DNA from: Phanerochaete sordida
Taxonomy: Eukaryota > Basidiomycota > Agaricomycetes > Polyporales > Phanerochaetaceae
DNA length: 64,000 nt
Reading direction: 5' to 3'
Assembly: GCA_019973155.2 (NCBI GenBank)
Contig: BPQB01000016.1
Location: forward strand, 434,001-498,000
Position numbers and translations under genes: made by a program. Shown here piece by piece: positions 1-11,527 of the stretch (position 1 is the first letter of the stretch; every line of letters starts with the position of its first letter). The notes under the pieces are model-generated. The model was not told where the DNA came from. It ran no database searches and saw nothing but the letters and a program-made list of their open reading frames with translations.

Positions 1-1456
1 TCCCGGCCTCTGGTAACCCGCACCGACGATAATCGCGGCCTTACAATGTTCACAGCCCGTGACGGCAACCGGCAGGTCGTGCGACTTTAGTTGCGAAATC
101 GTTGTCCCACACAGGGCCCCGTGCAAAGGCATCTCGGCGAGGAGCTCGTAACGGACTGCCATGTCTCCCTCGTTGCTTCTCTTACCGGCGCACAGCTCCG
201 CGTATCACGCGGGAAATCTATGACCTCCGCTTTGCAACCCTGACAGCCCGTCGGATGGGCTGCAGAAGCTCCCTTGAAAGGATACGATTGGGCTTTATGC
301 GATGGTCAAGGTGAGTTTATCTTTTACTGAGGCTTTCGGGATTAAATTCTAACATAGACTCGGTATGGTGATACAGCTAGGCCATCTTTCACTGACACAG
401 TTTTGCTACACAATATGCGCTTACACGTCCACGATCGAAGAGGCATACTATCTGGTAAGTAACGCGGCAGAAGATACGATCCTCGCTGAATCGTGCGAGC
501 AGAATGCTTCCTCACTTCTTTCTCGATGACCTACCGGGTACCTGCTTCGTAGCGAACGCACGAATGCCTCAAAGCGCTGCACGATGTCGTGCTCACGGAC
601 TTGCGCTCGGACTTTCCGAGAACCGGCCGAGGCACTCGTCCAATCACCTGCGCGCCGCCGACTTTGTATGTGGACCTTGCGCTGGCTCGCGGGACGGGCG
701 GAGAAGAAGACTTCCGCCGTCGTAGGTAAGGTGGCTAGGATCGCAAAATCCAGGCCAGACCGCCTGTTAAGGCCGGATAGGGCCGACAGCTCGGCCAGAC
801 CGCCCATGATCGCTAGAGCAACTTTGGCGAGCCTGCTGCAACGCGGGCGGACACTTCCGAGCCCTGCACTGTTAGATCCCTTCCACGAGCGATGACAATG
901 GTGGGCCATCTGGGGGGGCTTCTGTGAACGTGGGTCGCCCTTGCCGTGTAGTATTCGCCCGCTCGTTCGCATGATCTGACGTCCAGGGCTACAGGATTTG
1001 AGCAATATGTTCTGCGTCTCGATTGCGAAGCAAGTCAGATCTGCCAGACGGCCAAACGTCCGACAGCCAAAGTCTGCCGTTCTTGTTCCTCCATCAAATG
1101 CGCTCTGACCATCTGTACCCGTGTAGAACTGAATACGCATCCGGAATGGAGCGAGCGCACGGCCACGCTTCGCCGCCGAGCATATCGTAAACGGACACTA
1201 GGCACGATGCGTCCAACGTTCTCACCTCGTGTAAGCGAGGCGTGCTTCCCCCGCCCACACGTCCCTGTACCCACCTGTCACCGCGGTCGCCTTGCAACGC
1301 GACCTCTTCGGACCGGTGGTGCGTACGCTCGTGCTGTAGCATTGTTGTTCAACTTGGCTGATCCTACCCTCTAGGTCCGTTACACGATATAAGACTCGAA
1401 GCCAACATGCAGCATCCTTCAGTGCTCCGACGGCCATTTCGGAACGCTTCCCCATC
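1..1456. other. Left-edge region without a supported gene
   Basis: I see no supported gene. Open frames exist on both strands, the longest a 230-codon minus-strand frame at 448-1140. Their predicted peptides are rich in Arg, Ser and Ala without recognisable motifs, and no splice-consistent model emerges. The segment just before 1457 is presumably the promoter of the first DUF3455 gene, but I found no clear TATA box. Confidence 0.5.
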
Positions 1457-2417
1457 ATGTCCTTCGCGAAGCTGCTCTCAGCTCTTTCTCTCCTCTCCGT
1501 CGCGCTCGTTGTCGACGCGCAGTCACCACCGGCCAATAGGCCATCTGGAGGCTCGATCTGCACGACCAAGCCGTTCTTGGTCGAGACGGTCCTGCCAGCG
1601 AACCTCAACAGCCACGGCGGCACGCCCTTCCCGAAGCAGACGTTCGCCAAGTACCCGACGTACACTGCGCTGTCCGTCGGCACGCAAAACTACACGTGCT
1701 CTTCGGCGGGAAAGTGGGCGTGCGTATTCCTTCATCGTTTTACCTTGAAGCGCGCTGACGTTTTGCTGTCTAACAGGCCTGCGGGTGCGATCACGTACCT
1801 CTTCGACATCTCGTGCCTCCCGCTCGAGCACCACAAGCCCTTCACGTCCTTCGTCGCGGGCCTCTGGGACAACACGCCGCCGGTCGTCACCGCGTCGGAC
1901 TTCGTCGCGCTCACGGAGAAGCTGAACCCGGGCGTCGCGCTCGGCGTGCACTACTGGATCGCGGACCCCGTGCACCCCAGCAGCGGCAAGATCTACGCCA
2001 AGTGGGACTTCAGCATGGGCGAGCGCATGACGAACGACACGCACAAGGACCACGCGTACCTCGTCGCGGGCGAGAGCGCGAACGTGCCCGACCCGTTCGA
2101 CCCCGTGCACAACTCGGCGTGGCTCGTCGAGCCCGTGCTCGTCATCGACGGCAAGAAGGACGGCGAGCTCGCGGACCAGGTCTTCCGCATTAACTCGAAC
2201 GGCGGGCAGGCTCCCAACACGGTATGTCAAGCTCGATGGTCGTGTTTACTCATCTGGATGCTGATGTGGTCCTCAGAAATGCACCCCGGGCGCGGATCTC
2301 CAGGTCAAGTCTACGCTGGACTTCTGTATGTTTTATATTCCCTCCATGCCGCTTGCGCTACTTACCGTTCCATGCACAGTGTTCTACGGCGGTCATTGGG
2401 AGAACACGATCTTCTAA
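1457..2417 (+). CDS. DUF3455-family secreted protein, copy 1
   Basis: The four-exon model is 1457-1719, 1777-2221, 2277-2325 and 2380-2417, giving 264 aa with every splice phase consistent. The N-terminus is a signal peptide (hydrophobic run at residues 4-20, ending near V-D-A-Q). The body has the family hallmarks: a G-x-Q-N-Y-x-C motif near residue 75, F-D-I-S-C after intron 1, A-D-Q-V-F-R-I-N near the end of exon 2, and a terminal F-Y-G-G-H-W. DUF3455 proteins are fungal, usually secreted, and have no established biochemical role. Intron 1 is 57 bp and keeps the frame open, so a single-ORF reading would look plausible but is wrong. This is the first of a tandem series on this strand (copies near 8.2, 10.6, 13.2 and 15.1 kb) sharing intron positions and the 49-nt third exon. 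Confidence 0.9.
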
Positions 2418-2812
2418 ATTGAGCTGGGATGTTGGACTATTCGTGAACATTGGCCTCGGGTTGAGAGCTGTAACGTGGTATCATGGCTTCGTATCGTTGA
2501 CCAATGAAAGCTGTATCGTTCAAGTAGGGAAACCGTTAGGTCAATCTCTCTTCACGCGTGACGGGTAGACGATGTGCATATATTCTAGATCGTGTGGGTA
2601 TATAGAAGGCGTACATCGTAAGCGATTATGATAGATCTCCGGGGATCGAGGCTTGCGCACTAGCTTACCGGGGCTGCTACCATGGAAGCGGTGTGGGTTC
2701 CGGGGAACTCGGCGCAGTGCATACCAGAACAGATACAAGGATACATCGTAGATATAGCGAACACACTATATGTTGATCTCTACACCTAGGCAGATAGACG
2801 TCTCCGGTCGAA

Positions 2813-3914
2813 TCACTTTGAGTCTGAGTCGTACACATAGCGATAAATCTCCGGCTCATGTCCACGAAGAGCCTTGAGAATCGCATCCCGTGACCAGAGA
2901 TTGTCGACTTCCTGCCACTGGCCTAGATCCTCCGTTCCGTCGTCCGAGGCGGATGTTGCAGCTCCTTTCACGAGCGATTTGGCAAGCATGGCCGCACGCG
3001 ACACAGCCTCCACCCATCTTCTGAGCCAGTTCCTCCAAGGCTCAAAATTAGGGCTGAAGAGGAACCAGTTTAGGACTCCATCAAGTGGATCGCGTGGAAA
3101 TGCGAGCATGAAGTGTTTGCGGAGGTGGAGATCATTGTAGTGTCCGACTTCCCAATGGTCGATTTGCTCCTGCAGATCTTCCTCGGGAACGAGTGCCTTC
3201 TCGCACATGAAGCAGCACCGGATGGCGACGTAGAGGAGTGACTCGTAGTCATAGCGCAAGCGGTGTATGGTTGACATGAGCACTAGGGAAGGTCGGAACG
3301 GCTTCCTCTCGTAGATGATACCGAGGTCGCGAAGGATCTCCCATGACATGTAAGGCAGAGTCTCGATAAAATACCGCGACGTTGGGCCTGTCAGCGGTGT
3401 GACTTCTTCGGATACTCGGGTTGCGAGGTCGAGGTCGTTGAGTATGAACCTGGGCTCGCCGTCCGGTCCGTCTCTGCGAACCACGATGTTGTTGAAGTTG
3501 ACGTCGTGGTGCGAAATGTTGGCCTTATAGTGTAGATCATGCAGGCCTGGATAGGGAGTCGGCCTGCGAGGTCTATACTTTGCATGGGCGACTCGACTCA
3601 CAGTTCAGCATCTGATAAACCATATGACCAAGATATTGAGGTGCGCCCGATAAAAATGACTCCAGCGGCTCGTGCTCGGTGTACACGAGCACCAGCATTT
3701 TACCCCCGCGATTGGAGATTCTGGCGTCCTGAGCAGTGCTGGAGTGTAGCTCCGGAGCGTCCAGGTCGCCACCGAATGGGTTCTCCTCCTCCGATCTATG
3801 TAATCGGGGGCGTTTTGGAGATGTGGCGACGATCCCATCTCTCATACTACTCTTCACCCCTCCACCGTCTCGAGGATGGACTGATAATTCCATATCACAT
3901 ACATTTCTCTTCAT
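2813..3914 (-). CDS. 5'-truncated FunK1 fungal protein kinase
   Basis: Two exons, 3914-3602 and 3546-2813, join in phase to give 348 aa. The protein matches only the C-terminal kinase half of the full-length FunK1 copy at 4663-7415. It has the Y-T-E-H-E-P-L and M-V-Y-Q-M-L segments, a catalytic loop H-H-D-V-N-F-N-N in place of the usual H-R-D, and N-D-L-D-L-A at the DFG position. The N-lobe with the glycine-rich loop and ATP-anchoring lysine is missing, and the first 60 or so residues have no clear counterpart. The intron lies at the same place and phase as the last intron of the full copy. I infer a partial tandem duplicate, probably without normal kinase activity. It could also be an expressed truncated pseudokinase. 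Confidence 0.7.
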
Positions 3915-4662
3915 AATATAGTGACGGCTGTGTAGTTCGTCGCTTGTTCAGCACCTCTCGCGTGTGACCTCGGGCCAAGTGCGCGAGACGAGATATGAGC
4001 ACCCGGGGATTAGAAATGTAGGACGACGGGGAGCCGACGGATGGTCGGCGCGCTGCGAGGCCTAGTGCGGATGGTCAGCCAGTGATCTCGGATAGCAAAG
4101 GGACTCCAGTGAATGTACCTAGTGCGTTCTGTTGGCCGGTAACTTCAGAACATGTCAGCTGTGCTCGATGTCCGCGGGAAGACAGCGTACGCACACTCAG
4201 GGGGAAAGAGTCCCTGAGCGTCGGGACAGGTCTCTCGGGTTTATAAGTATGGCATGAAAATCTTACCTAAGACTGCGAGCGGACTCATATTTAAGGCAAG
4301 TCCGACTGAGAACGGCAAAAGGCGAAAAGAGATAGAAATAAAGCCGAGCGATCGCGAGGAGGTTTGCTTCCGCCACTGGCGTGGCGCTCGCGTCGCGCAC
4401 CTTCACGCTCGCGCGCACGCTTTTCTTCGACACCGGAATTTGCGACAGCAACCCCGGCAGATATTGGCTGTAAAACGTGCACGCTGCAGAAGCATGGAAA
4501 CGGACTCAAAGATGATTCGTGACCAGAAGATAAATATTCATGAGCTCCTAGCACATAATTGAAACATCGCGCATACAGAAGATTCGCCAACAGAAACGAG
4601 AGGATGAGACACTAAGGCATGGTAAGCACTTTCGAGGAAATGCGGGGCAGGGAGAGGGGGAA
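3915..4662. other. Intergenic spacer between two FunK1 copies
   Basis: About 750 bp separate the truncated and full-length FunK1 genes. Short frames are present but none matches the missing N-terminal half of the kinase, and I see no RNA gene or clear promoter element. The duplication breakpoint that removed the 5' half of the upstream copy probably lies at or just beyond 3914. Confidence 0.45.
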
Positions 4663-7415
4663 TCACTCGGGAAGAGGCGTAGGCTCAGCGCTACGCAGCG
4701 CAGACACTATAGCATCCCGCGTCCAAACACCTTTCATGGTTTCGTAGTCGAAATCGGGCCGCTTCTTGAAGTACAACTTGCTCGGGTACGCCTCGGTACC
4801 ATAAGCCTTGCCGAGGGATACAGAGGGGGCCACGGTTTCGAGCCATGCTTCGAACCACTCCCTCCAGGGCTCGAAGCGAGGCGTGAACGTGAAATTTGAA
4901 AGAGCGTTTGCCATACCGCCTTGAGGGGCTTCGCCAAGGAGTCCGGACTTTTCAATGTACAGCTGCTTATAGGTACCGAGCTCCCACCCCTTGGCTTGAG
5001 CAGCGACGGTGTGGGCAAGAGGCTTCGAGACCGATTCGCACTGAGAGGCGCACCACATGGCAACGTAGAGCAGTGACTCGAAGTCGTACCGGAGACGATG
5101 CGGCGCCGTCGAGTTGGTGTTGATCACTTTGACGTTCTCATGCGTTGCACAGAGGTCGTAAAGCACCTCCCAGGCCATGAATGGAAGGGTTCCTGTGCGA
5201 TGCTTCGACGTCGCGCTGGCCACCTGCTGACCATCTTTCGTCACCCGCGTCGCGAGGTCGAAATCGTTCAGGATAAAGAGAGGTTTGCCATCAGGGCCGT
5301 CCAGGAGAACCATTATGTTGTTGAAGCTGATGTCCCGATGCAGGATCAGAGCCCGGTGGCGTAGATCATGCAGACCTATGGTCAGCTTGAATGTCAGTCA
5401 ACCGAGAGACAAATATAAGAATAGACACGCACAGTCGAGCATCTGGTACACCATCTCGCCCAGATATTTCGCCGAAGTCGAGAACAGTGAGTCCAGAGCT
5501 TGATATTCCGTGTAGACTAACGCGCGCAAGGTTCGTGCCTCGTAGTTCTTCTGCTCCGCTTCCGACAGAGAGCCGCGTAGACCGTCATCGAGGTTCCATA
5601 GATCTTCAGCGAGGTGCAGCTCGGGCAGATTCTTGACTCCAGCGTTCCGCGCTTGATTCAGCAGATCGCTTTCCCTCGGGCGAGTAGAGACTTGCTGCGA
5701 TATTTTGACGACAAGGGCAGTACCTGGAGGGCAGGTCGCGATGGAGCCGTTCAATGTTGCCCTGTAAACAATGGTGTGGCGGCCGACCAGAGCGTACTGC
5801 GAGAATATAGGGCTACCGAGAGTGACTGTGACGCGTGATGCTTCCCTTGGCACGCTGCTGACGAGCTTGGTAGGAACAGACTCGGCCTGGGAGGCAGAAG
5901 AGGGCGCGGCTCGTGTCTCTGGGCGACCACCGTCGATAGGTACCGGAGTAAGGCTGATGGTGTAACCCTCCATTGTTTCGGGCGGGAAGTGGTTGGTGGG
6001 AGTCTTGTCCGCCGGCGGATCGATCCTTGGTGTTGCACCAAGCTGTTTAGGCGTGCAGCGCGCGAGAGAAATGATGATCGCCGCGAACGTCTCGAACTGG
6101 TCGATGATGGGAATCGTTTCGGCTGTTGTCACTATTCCAGAAGCATCGTAGTACCAGATCGAGAGGTCTTGACGAAACAAGATCAGGCCTATGCAGTGAC
6201 TACGCGAGCCGTCGGTGTTCGATAGGATCTCGAGGGCATACCCGGCGGCTTGCATCCGCGCGTTCTTGGGAGCTGTGACTTGCCTAGCCCTCTTCGCGCT
6301 GGATCCGGAGACCGCAGAGGCTTGGGAGCCTCCGTCGACCCTCTTGCGCTTCCCAGAAGATCGTCCAGACGGTGGCTGTTCTTCCGAATCCTCGTGAGAC
6401 GATGAAGGCGTCGTTAAGCGCGACAGAGGGTGTGGTTGTGATGCAAGCGGAGCCTAACAGCTCACAGGTGAGCATTCAAGTCAAACAAAAGGCAGTTTGA
6501 GATAGTACATACCTGCTGAGAATTGCTGATGCCTTGGGATTGCGTAGCGCTCAGCACCGAGCATACGATTGGGCCCTTCTCCTCAGCAGGGCCTGGCTCT
6601 TTGTGCTCGCAATAGAGAATCAGTTCAAACCATTTCCTGACTCTTTTGCCCCCGACCACTGCTTCTGCGTCGAGGTGTCGCCGCCGCAAATAGACGACGT
6701 CGGGCTTGCGCTCTGCGCCGTTGCGGCCATGCTGCTTGTGGCGTTGAATGACGATTGGGTCGCTGCGACACCAAACCCCGTCAGAGATAGGATACGTAAT
6801 CTCGAGCTCCGCGAGGGAAGCGTCCTCCTTTGCGAGTCGCAGAATATGGTTGGACAATTCGGCGAAGGGTTCATAGCGATCTTCCTCGCTAACGCCTTGA
6901 CAAAATCGGACGGCTGCATTGCGAACACAAGGGTCGTTCAGCCAGCTAGCTTTCCGAATCGCCTGGACTAGATTGTCGAACTGTGACTCGTCGATGTCGC
7001 AGAGCTTGGCAACAAGGCGCTTGAAAGGAATCTTGGTCTCGTGGTTGTCGAGATCTGACTTGATGAACGGATTGATATTTTCTAGGGTTTGGGACGAGTT
7101 CACCCTGCTAGAAGGATTGGCCTTGAGCGGAGTACTGCCGGAGGAAGAGCCGTTGTTATCCATAGAGCGGACAAGAGCGAAGCGAGGGTTAACGAGGTTT
7201 TTTGCCGGACGAGGAGGGGTTCTTGGAAGCTCGGGTAAGGCGTGCGAGGTGTCAAGGGGAGTAGACAAGGCCTCCGGTGTGGTAGGTAGAGATTCTTGGG
7301 TAAATTTGGGAGACTCTTTGGTCAGAGAAGGAAGTTCAAGGGCGGAAGGCGAGTAAACAGGGATGGTAGACGAGGGATTCGGGATGGTAGTCGATGTTTT
7401 CTCTGTTGAAGACAT
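4663..7415 (-). CDS. FunK1 fungal-type protein kinase, full length
   Basis: Three exons, 7415-6513, 6453-5433 and 5375-4663, give 878 aa with all phases consistent. The first 170 residues are Ser/Thr/Pro-rich and probably disordered. A basic K-R-K-R cluster near residue 339 (exon 2) is a likely nuclear localisation signal. The segment after it (A-L-E-I-L-S-N, then W-Y-Y-D-A-S-G) is typical of the FunK1 N-lobe. The catalytic loop H-R-D-I-S-F-N-N is encoded around 5317-5340, followed by N-D-F-D-L-A in the DFG position. The family (Pkinase_fungal) is strongly expanded in basidiomycetes, and its substrates are generally unknown. Length and domain order fit an intact member. The gene lies on the strand opposite to the DUF3455 series that surrounds it. 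Confidence 0.88.
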
Positions 7416-8249
7416 AGTGCGTGCGTGAGTGATACAGTGGCTCGAATAGTTTGGTGAGGGACAGACTTACCGACGAAGCCTCTTACTTATACTTCGATGA
7501 GTGTCTGCGGTGGAAAGCGTACCCTGGCCACTCAGCACGCTTGAAACGCCAGTGCCACACGCGCGCGGTGGTCGTGGTCGAGTTCGAACCGGGTCGCCTT
7601 CCTAATTGGGTGGCGGAAGTGGTCAGAACGCGCCAGCGTCTCCCAGGGCGAGTGCCCAAACGGCACTGCAAGGATACATCCATTGTTCGTGTGGCCAACC
7701 TCAATTCATTTGGCAAGGGAGTCTTTTCTCTGATTACAATAGCAAGCATTGCTCTTGGAAATTAAAGCTCGAGCTTCTAGCTCTCTCGGAGGCCACCAAA
7801 GTCGTGCAGACGTCCCAGGTACTTTGTGGCCCCGGCAACTAATCACTTGCTTACGCTAGCGCGAAGGGTCGAGCACGATCTAAGACCGCTGTCTTAAAGC
7901 CGTTGAGTAGATGCAGGCTGCGGCCACCAATGTTGATATTAATAGGACAAAGGGTGTGAAGAGCTGGCGCAGAGAACGCAGCCCCCGGGTTAATCACGCT
8001 TCCTGCTCTGCTCTCGTGAAACGAATATGAATGGCATTGGATGTTCTTAGGAGCAGCCGTCGCAGAAAAGTGAAACCGCCTCTGAGCACATGCACGGGGC
8101 GAGGCGATGTAGCTTACGATACATGTCATGGGCCGCCATCGTGAACGACTAGGCCCCGAATTAGGTGCACGCGACAACAGTAATTCTGCGGAGCTGACGT
8201 ACTTTCCTCGCCTCAGGATTACCACTTTAGGCCTCGCGTTGACCCAGTG
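7416..8249. other. Divergent intergenic region
   Basis: This is the space between the FunK1 start (minus) and the DUF3455 pseudogene start (plus). A 104-codon plus frame at 7451-7765 has no recognisable features. No gene is supported here. Confidence 0.45.
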
Positions 8250-9244
8250 ATGCGGGTACTCATAGGGACCCTCTTCGCCTTTGCCCTGGGACACGCCGCA
8301 CCGACAGTGAAGTCCCAGCCAAATATCACTGCTACTTTCCGGAGCTGCATCGCGTAGAACGACATCCACCAGACTGCTCTAACATGCCCCGTCCACGTCA
8401 AATCGCCTCAGACTAACGCCACGCCGATCCGCTCCTCGACCTGCCTTACCGCGAATATACCCCTCAAGGCCGCACTGCCCGACGCGATAATCAAGCGTAA
8501 CTTTACCTCGGACCTCTGGAACGAGTCATTATCCTACATCGGTTTCTCTGTCTACACCGAAAATGACACCTGCTCGCCCGGCGGGGCTTAGACGTATGCA
8601 CCCGTGCATGGTACCGCGACCGCGCCCCACCGTGACCCTCAGGCGCGATCGCTTATCTCCACGACATCTCGTGCCTCCCGCTCATGCACCACAAGCCGTT
8701 CACCACGTTCATCGCTAGCCTCTGGGACGACGTGCCACCCCTCATGACGATTTGGGACCTCGTCAACCTTTCGGAGCAGTTCAGCCCCAGCGTCGGCTAG
8801 GCATTTACTACGCGATGAACCGCAAGATCTTCGCGAAGTGGGACTTCAGTCAGGCAGACCGCTTCCGCAATGACACACACGCGGACCACGCGTTCGTTGT
8901 CTCCTCCGAGTTGAACATCCTCCCTAATCCCGTCAACACGACGGACAGCTCGCCGTGGCTCAAGGAGCCCGTCCTGCTCGTCAATGGTCAGAAGGACGGT
9001 TAGTTCGCCGACGTCGTCGTGCGTCTCAACACTAACAGCGGAGTTGCGCCTAACGTTGTACGCGGCTTGCCATCGTGAGCTGGACCGTGGCTGACTTCGG
9101 GTTTGACTTCAGACGGCGACGAACGTGAGGTTATATCGACTGACTCATGGACTTCTGTGAGTCCATATGCGGTTCGTCTCAGGGCGCAGAACTGAATACA
9201 TCTCAAAGTTTTATGGAGGACATTGGGCGGATACTGTGGTTTAA
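8250..9244 (+). pseudogene. DUF3455-family pseudogene
   Basis: A decayed copy of the neighbouring secreted-protein genes. The reading starts at an ATG at 8250 with a convincing signal peptide (L-I-G-T-L-F-A-F-A-L-G-H-A-A) and runs into a stop within about 35 codons. Homology continues in other frames: S-Y-I-G-F-S-V-Y near 8535, then a stop in G-G-A-stop near 8590. The I-S-C-L-P-L motif appears near 8675, and a frame change near 8800 leads to a segment ending K-D-G-stop near 9003. The terminal F-Y-G-G-H-W-A-D-T-V-V and stop at 9242-9244 match the last exon of the intact copies. With several stops and at least one frameshift it cannot encode a normal product. The surviving 5' and 3' ends show it was once a complete gene. 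Confidence 0.85.
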
Positions 9245-10334
9245 CCTCTTTGAAACGAATGGTGAAGAGGTACGCAGATCGATGGTGATAGTCTGGGCCG
9301 TTCTGCAGGCCTTCGCGCTATAAACAAAATCTTCTGTTTGCAGGTGTCAATATGTAAGTTTATGTGCGCATTTTTCTCGTTTGTCTCCCAGCCATCGGGT
9401 CCTGCTAATGCCCTACTCTATGAAGGTATCCGTGGTTTCCTCAGTGGCTGCTCGGGCACTCGTGTACGCAGGCTGACCCACCTACACGGCCGGAACCCAG
9501 TACCTCGTGGGCGTGGCCTTCACCGCGCCTTACGGCCGCGCCGCTGTGCGCCTCTTCTTCTCATTCCGCGCGACCCGTCCGAGGATGGTTTCGACTCTAC
9601 AGCGGGTGTGCTAGGGTCGCTTACCGTGAGACTCGGGTACCTCTATGCGCTGCGTAACGGCGATGGCTGTGGCGCTTGCGGCGGGCGTCGAAGGCCGGCG
9701 GGTGCTCGTAGTCGCCAAAACCTACGGCGCCGCCGAGCGCGTTTGTAATTTCGCATTGCTTCGCACTGTTATTCTCGTCATCGGCGCTGATAGAACCGCT
9801 CACGTGTGCGAGAGTACGGGCCGTAGGTGGCTCCCTGGCTAGAGGAGAAATTGAACAGATAACTGTCTGGGCTTCTCCTGCAGCGTCGGCTGGGGTGGAT
9901 GTCTTGGTAGAGGTGAGCATATGACGGTATGCTCTATTGGATGGCCAATCATTATCTTATCAAGAGATTAGCCATCGGGGCGCTCAAGTCCGTCTAGCGC
10001 GCGCCCAGCGAACCTTTCTTCCTTCCACCGCACGCTCTAACTCAGGACGGACATCGTCCCAAAATATCTAACTTATGCGCACCAGTTGGTACCCGTTCTG
10101 CTCACCGCGTTTGTGAGTCTAGAGCCTTCTCGTCGCCAGGCAAGGCGAACTTGCAGAAGTTCATGGTCAAGGTCATCGCGGAAGGTCAACCCGCCTCGTG
10201 AGTTATGCTTTTGCAGGTTTGTGCTCGCCCTGCTGAAACGTGCGCCCAGGGAGAAGTGACTCTACGCCTCAAGCGCACGACTTCCGTACGGTCGCGACCG
10301 CGTTGCGCTGAACGGCAACTTCGCCTCAAACCTT
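9245..10334. other. Intergenic spacer in DUF3455 cluster
   Basis: No gene is supported. A plus frame at 9338-9748 starts inside low-information sequence and shows no family motif. The right part (from about 10190) begins a stretch that recurs, diverged, near 12250, so upstream DNA was carried along in the tandem duplications. Confidence 0.4.
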
Positions 10335-10563
10335 CCGCACAGCCGTAGCACATCTCTCTGCGCGGTGTCGCCGCTCTCGTAGTGCCGTGCCTGCTTGTCT
10401 CCACCGTTCGGTGCACTGGTGGATCAACGGCGTTTTGTCTCATCGCGAAGTGAAGTTGTGCAGGCCCGGATGCTGACACGGAGTCGTTTCTTGGAGTATA
10501 AAGGCGAGACATGAGGTTAGTCACCTCAGTGTTCTGCACAACCCTCTCATTCTCACCTTCGAC
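10335..10563 (+). promoter_or_regulatory. Duplicated promoter of DUF3455 copy 3
   Basis: A TATA box (TATAAA) lies at 10497-10502, 62 bp before the ATG. Several blocks are shared with the promoter of the next copy (12948-13176): a 22-bp element with GCACAGCCGTAGCACATCTC at its core, a GCCTGCTTGTCTCCACC element, and a GTCACCTCAG(T/C)GTT element just downstream of the TATA box. Their order and spacing agree, so the two genes probably share regulation. Confidence 0.7.
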
Positions 10564-11527
10564 ATGTGGTCTCTCATGAAATTAGCAACCCTCGCACTTC
10601 TCAGCGGCACCTTCGCGAAGGGGCTTTCCACCCCAGACGCCAGGTCTCTGCGTGCTCGCAGTGGTGCCATGTGCTCTACGGCTGGGTTCTCCCTCGAATC
10701 CATCATGCCTGCGGACGTCAACAGTCACGGCGGAACGCCACTCCTCAAGCCCATTGCTGACAGCCCTACCTGGGTTGGCATTTCCGTCGGCATCCAGAAT
10801 TACTCCTGCACACCCGACGGGATCTGGACGTACGTCGTCGCGCGACATGCATCTACTTCCGTTGCTAACAACATTGTTTCCAGTAAGATCGGCGCCGGTG
10901 CGATTACCGAGATCTACGACATCTCCTGCATCCCCGTGAGCGCGCACGCCGCCTTCACGACCTTCGTGGCCAAGATGTGGGGCACGGCGTCGCCGAACAT
11001 GACCGCGCCGGAGCTCATCTCGCTCACGGGCATGCTCCACGCCCCGAACGCCCTCGGCCAGCACTACTTCGTCAAGAACCCGAACAACCTGTCGGACCCG
11101 ACGCTCCTCGCCGTGTGGGACTTCCGCACGTCGCGCCTCGCGCACGACCCGAACGTCGCGAACGCGTACGGCATCGGTGTGCGCGTCGGCGAGGTCCCGT
11201 CCCCCGACGACCCCGTCCACGACGCGGACTGGCTCACCCTCACCCCTGCCATCGTCGACGGCAAGCCCGACGGACAGCTCGCGGACCAGGTCTTCCGCAT
11301 CCACACGAACAGCGGCAACCCGCCCGCTAGCGTGAGTTGCGTCCCCGCCCGCGTTGCGCCCGCCCGCTGACTCGACGTTTTGCAGTGCAAGTTTGGCTCG
11401 CCCGAGCTCACCGTCAGATCTGTCAATAACTTTTGTACGCCTATCGCACCCCTTCCCTTGTTATGCTATGCTTATACACTGCCTCGCAGGGTTTTATGGT
11501 GGCGCGTGGAAGGATACTATCGGCTGA
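10564..11527 (+). CDS. DUF3455-family secreted protein, copy 3
   Basis: Four exons, 10564-10829, 10884-11331, 11386-11434 and 11490-11527, give 266 aa with consistent phases. A signal peptide is visible (L-A-L-L-S-G-T-F-A within the first 20 residues). Family motifs are I-Q-N-Y-S-C, Y-D-I-S-C-I-P, A-D-Q-V-F-R-I-H and the final W-F-Y-G-G-A-W. Exon 2 (448 nt) and exon 3 (49 nt) have the same lengths as in the copy at 13177, its closest relative here. A processing site near S-L-R-A-R-S is possible after the signal peptide. Function is unknown for the family, and secretion is predicted from the leader only. Confidence 0.92.

Noticed and set aside
448..1140. 230-codon minus-strand frame near the left edge
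   Set aside because: It has an ATG start but no recognisable domain, no splice partner and biased composition. It was not called as a gene.
7565..7600. GTTCGAA word suggesting a tRNA T-arm
   Set aside because: The flanking bases do not pair into a T-stem and no acceptor or anticodon arm can be folded around it.
7851..8369. 172-codon minus-strand frame
   Set aside because: It overlaps the signal-peptide end of the DUF3455 pseudogene on the other strand and shows no family features.
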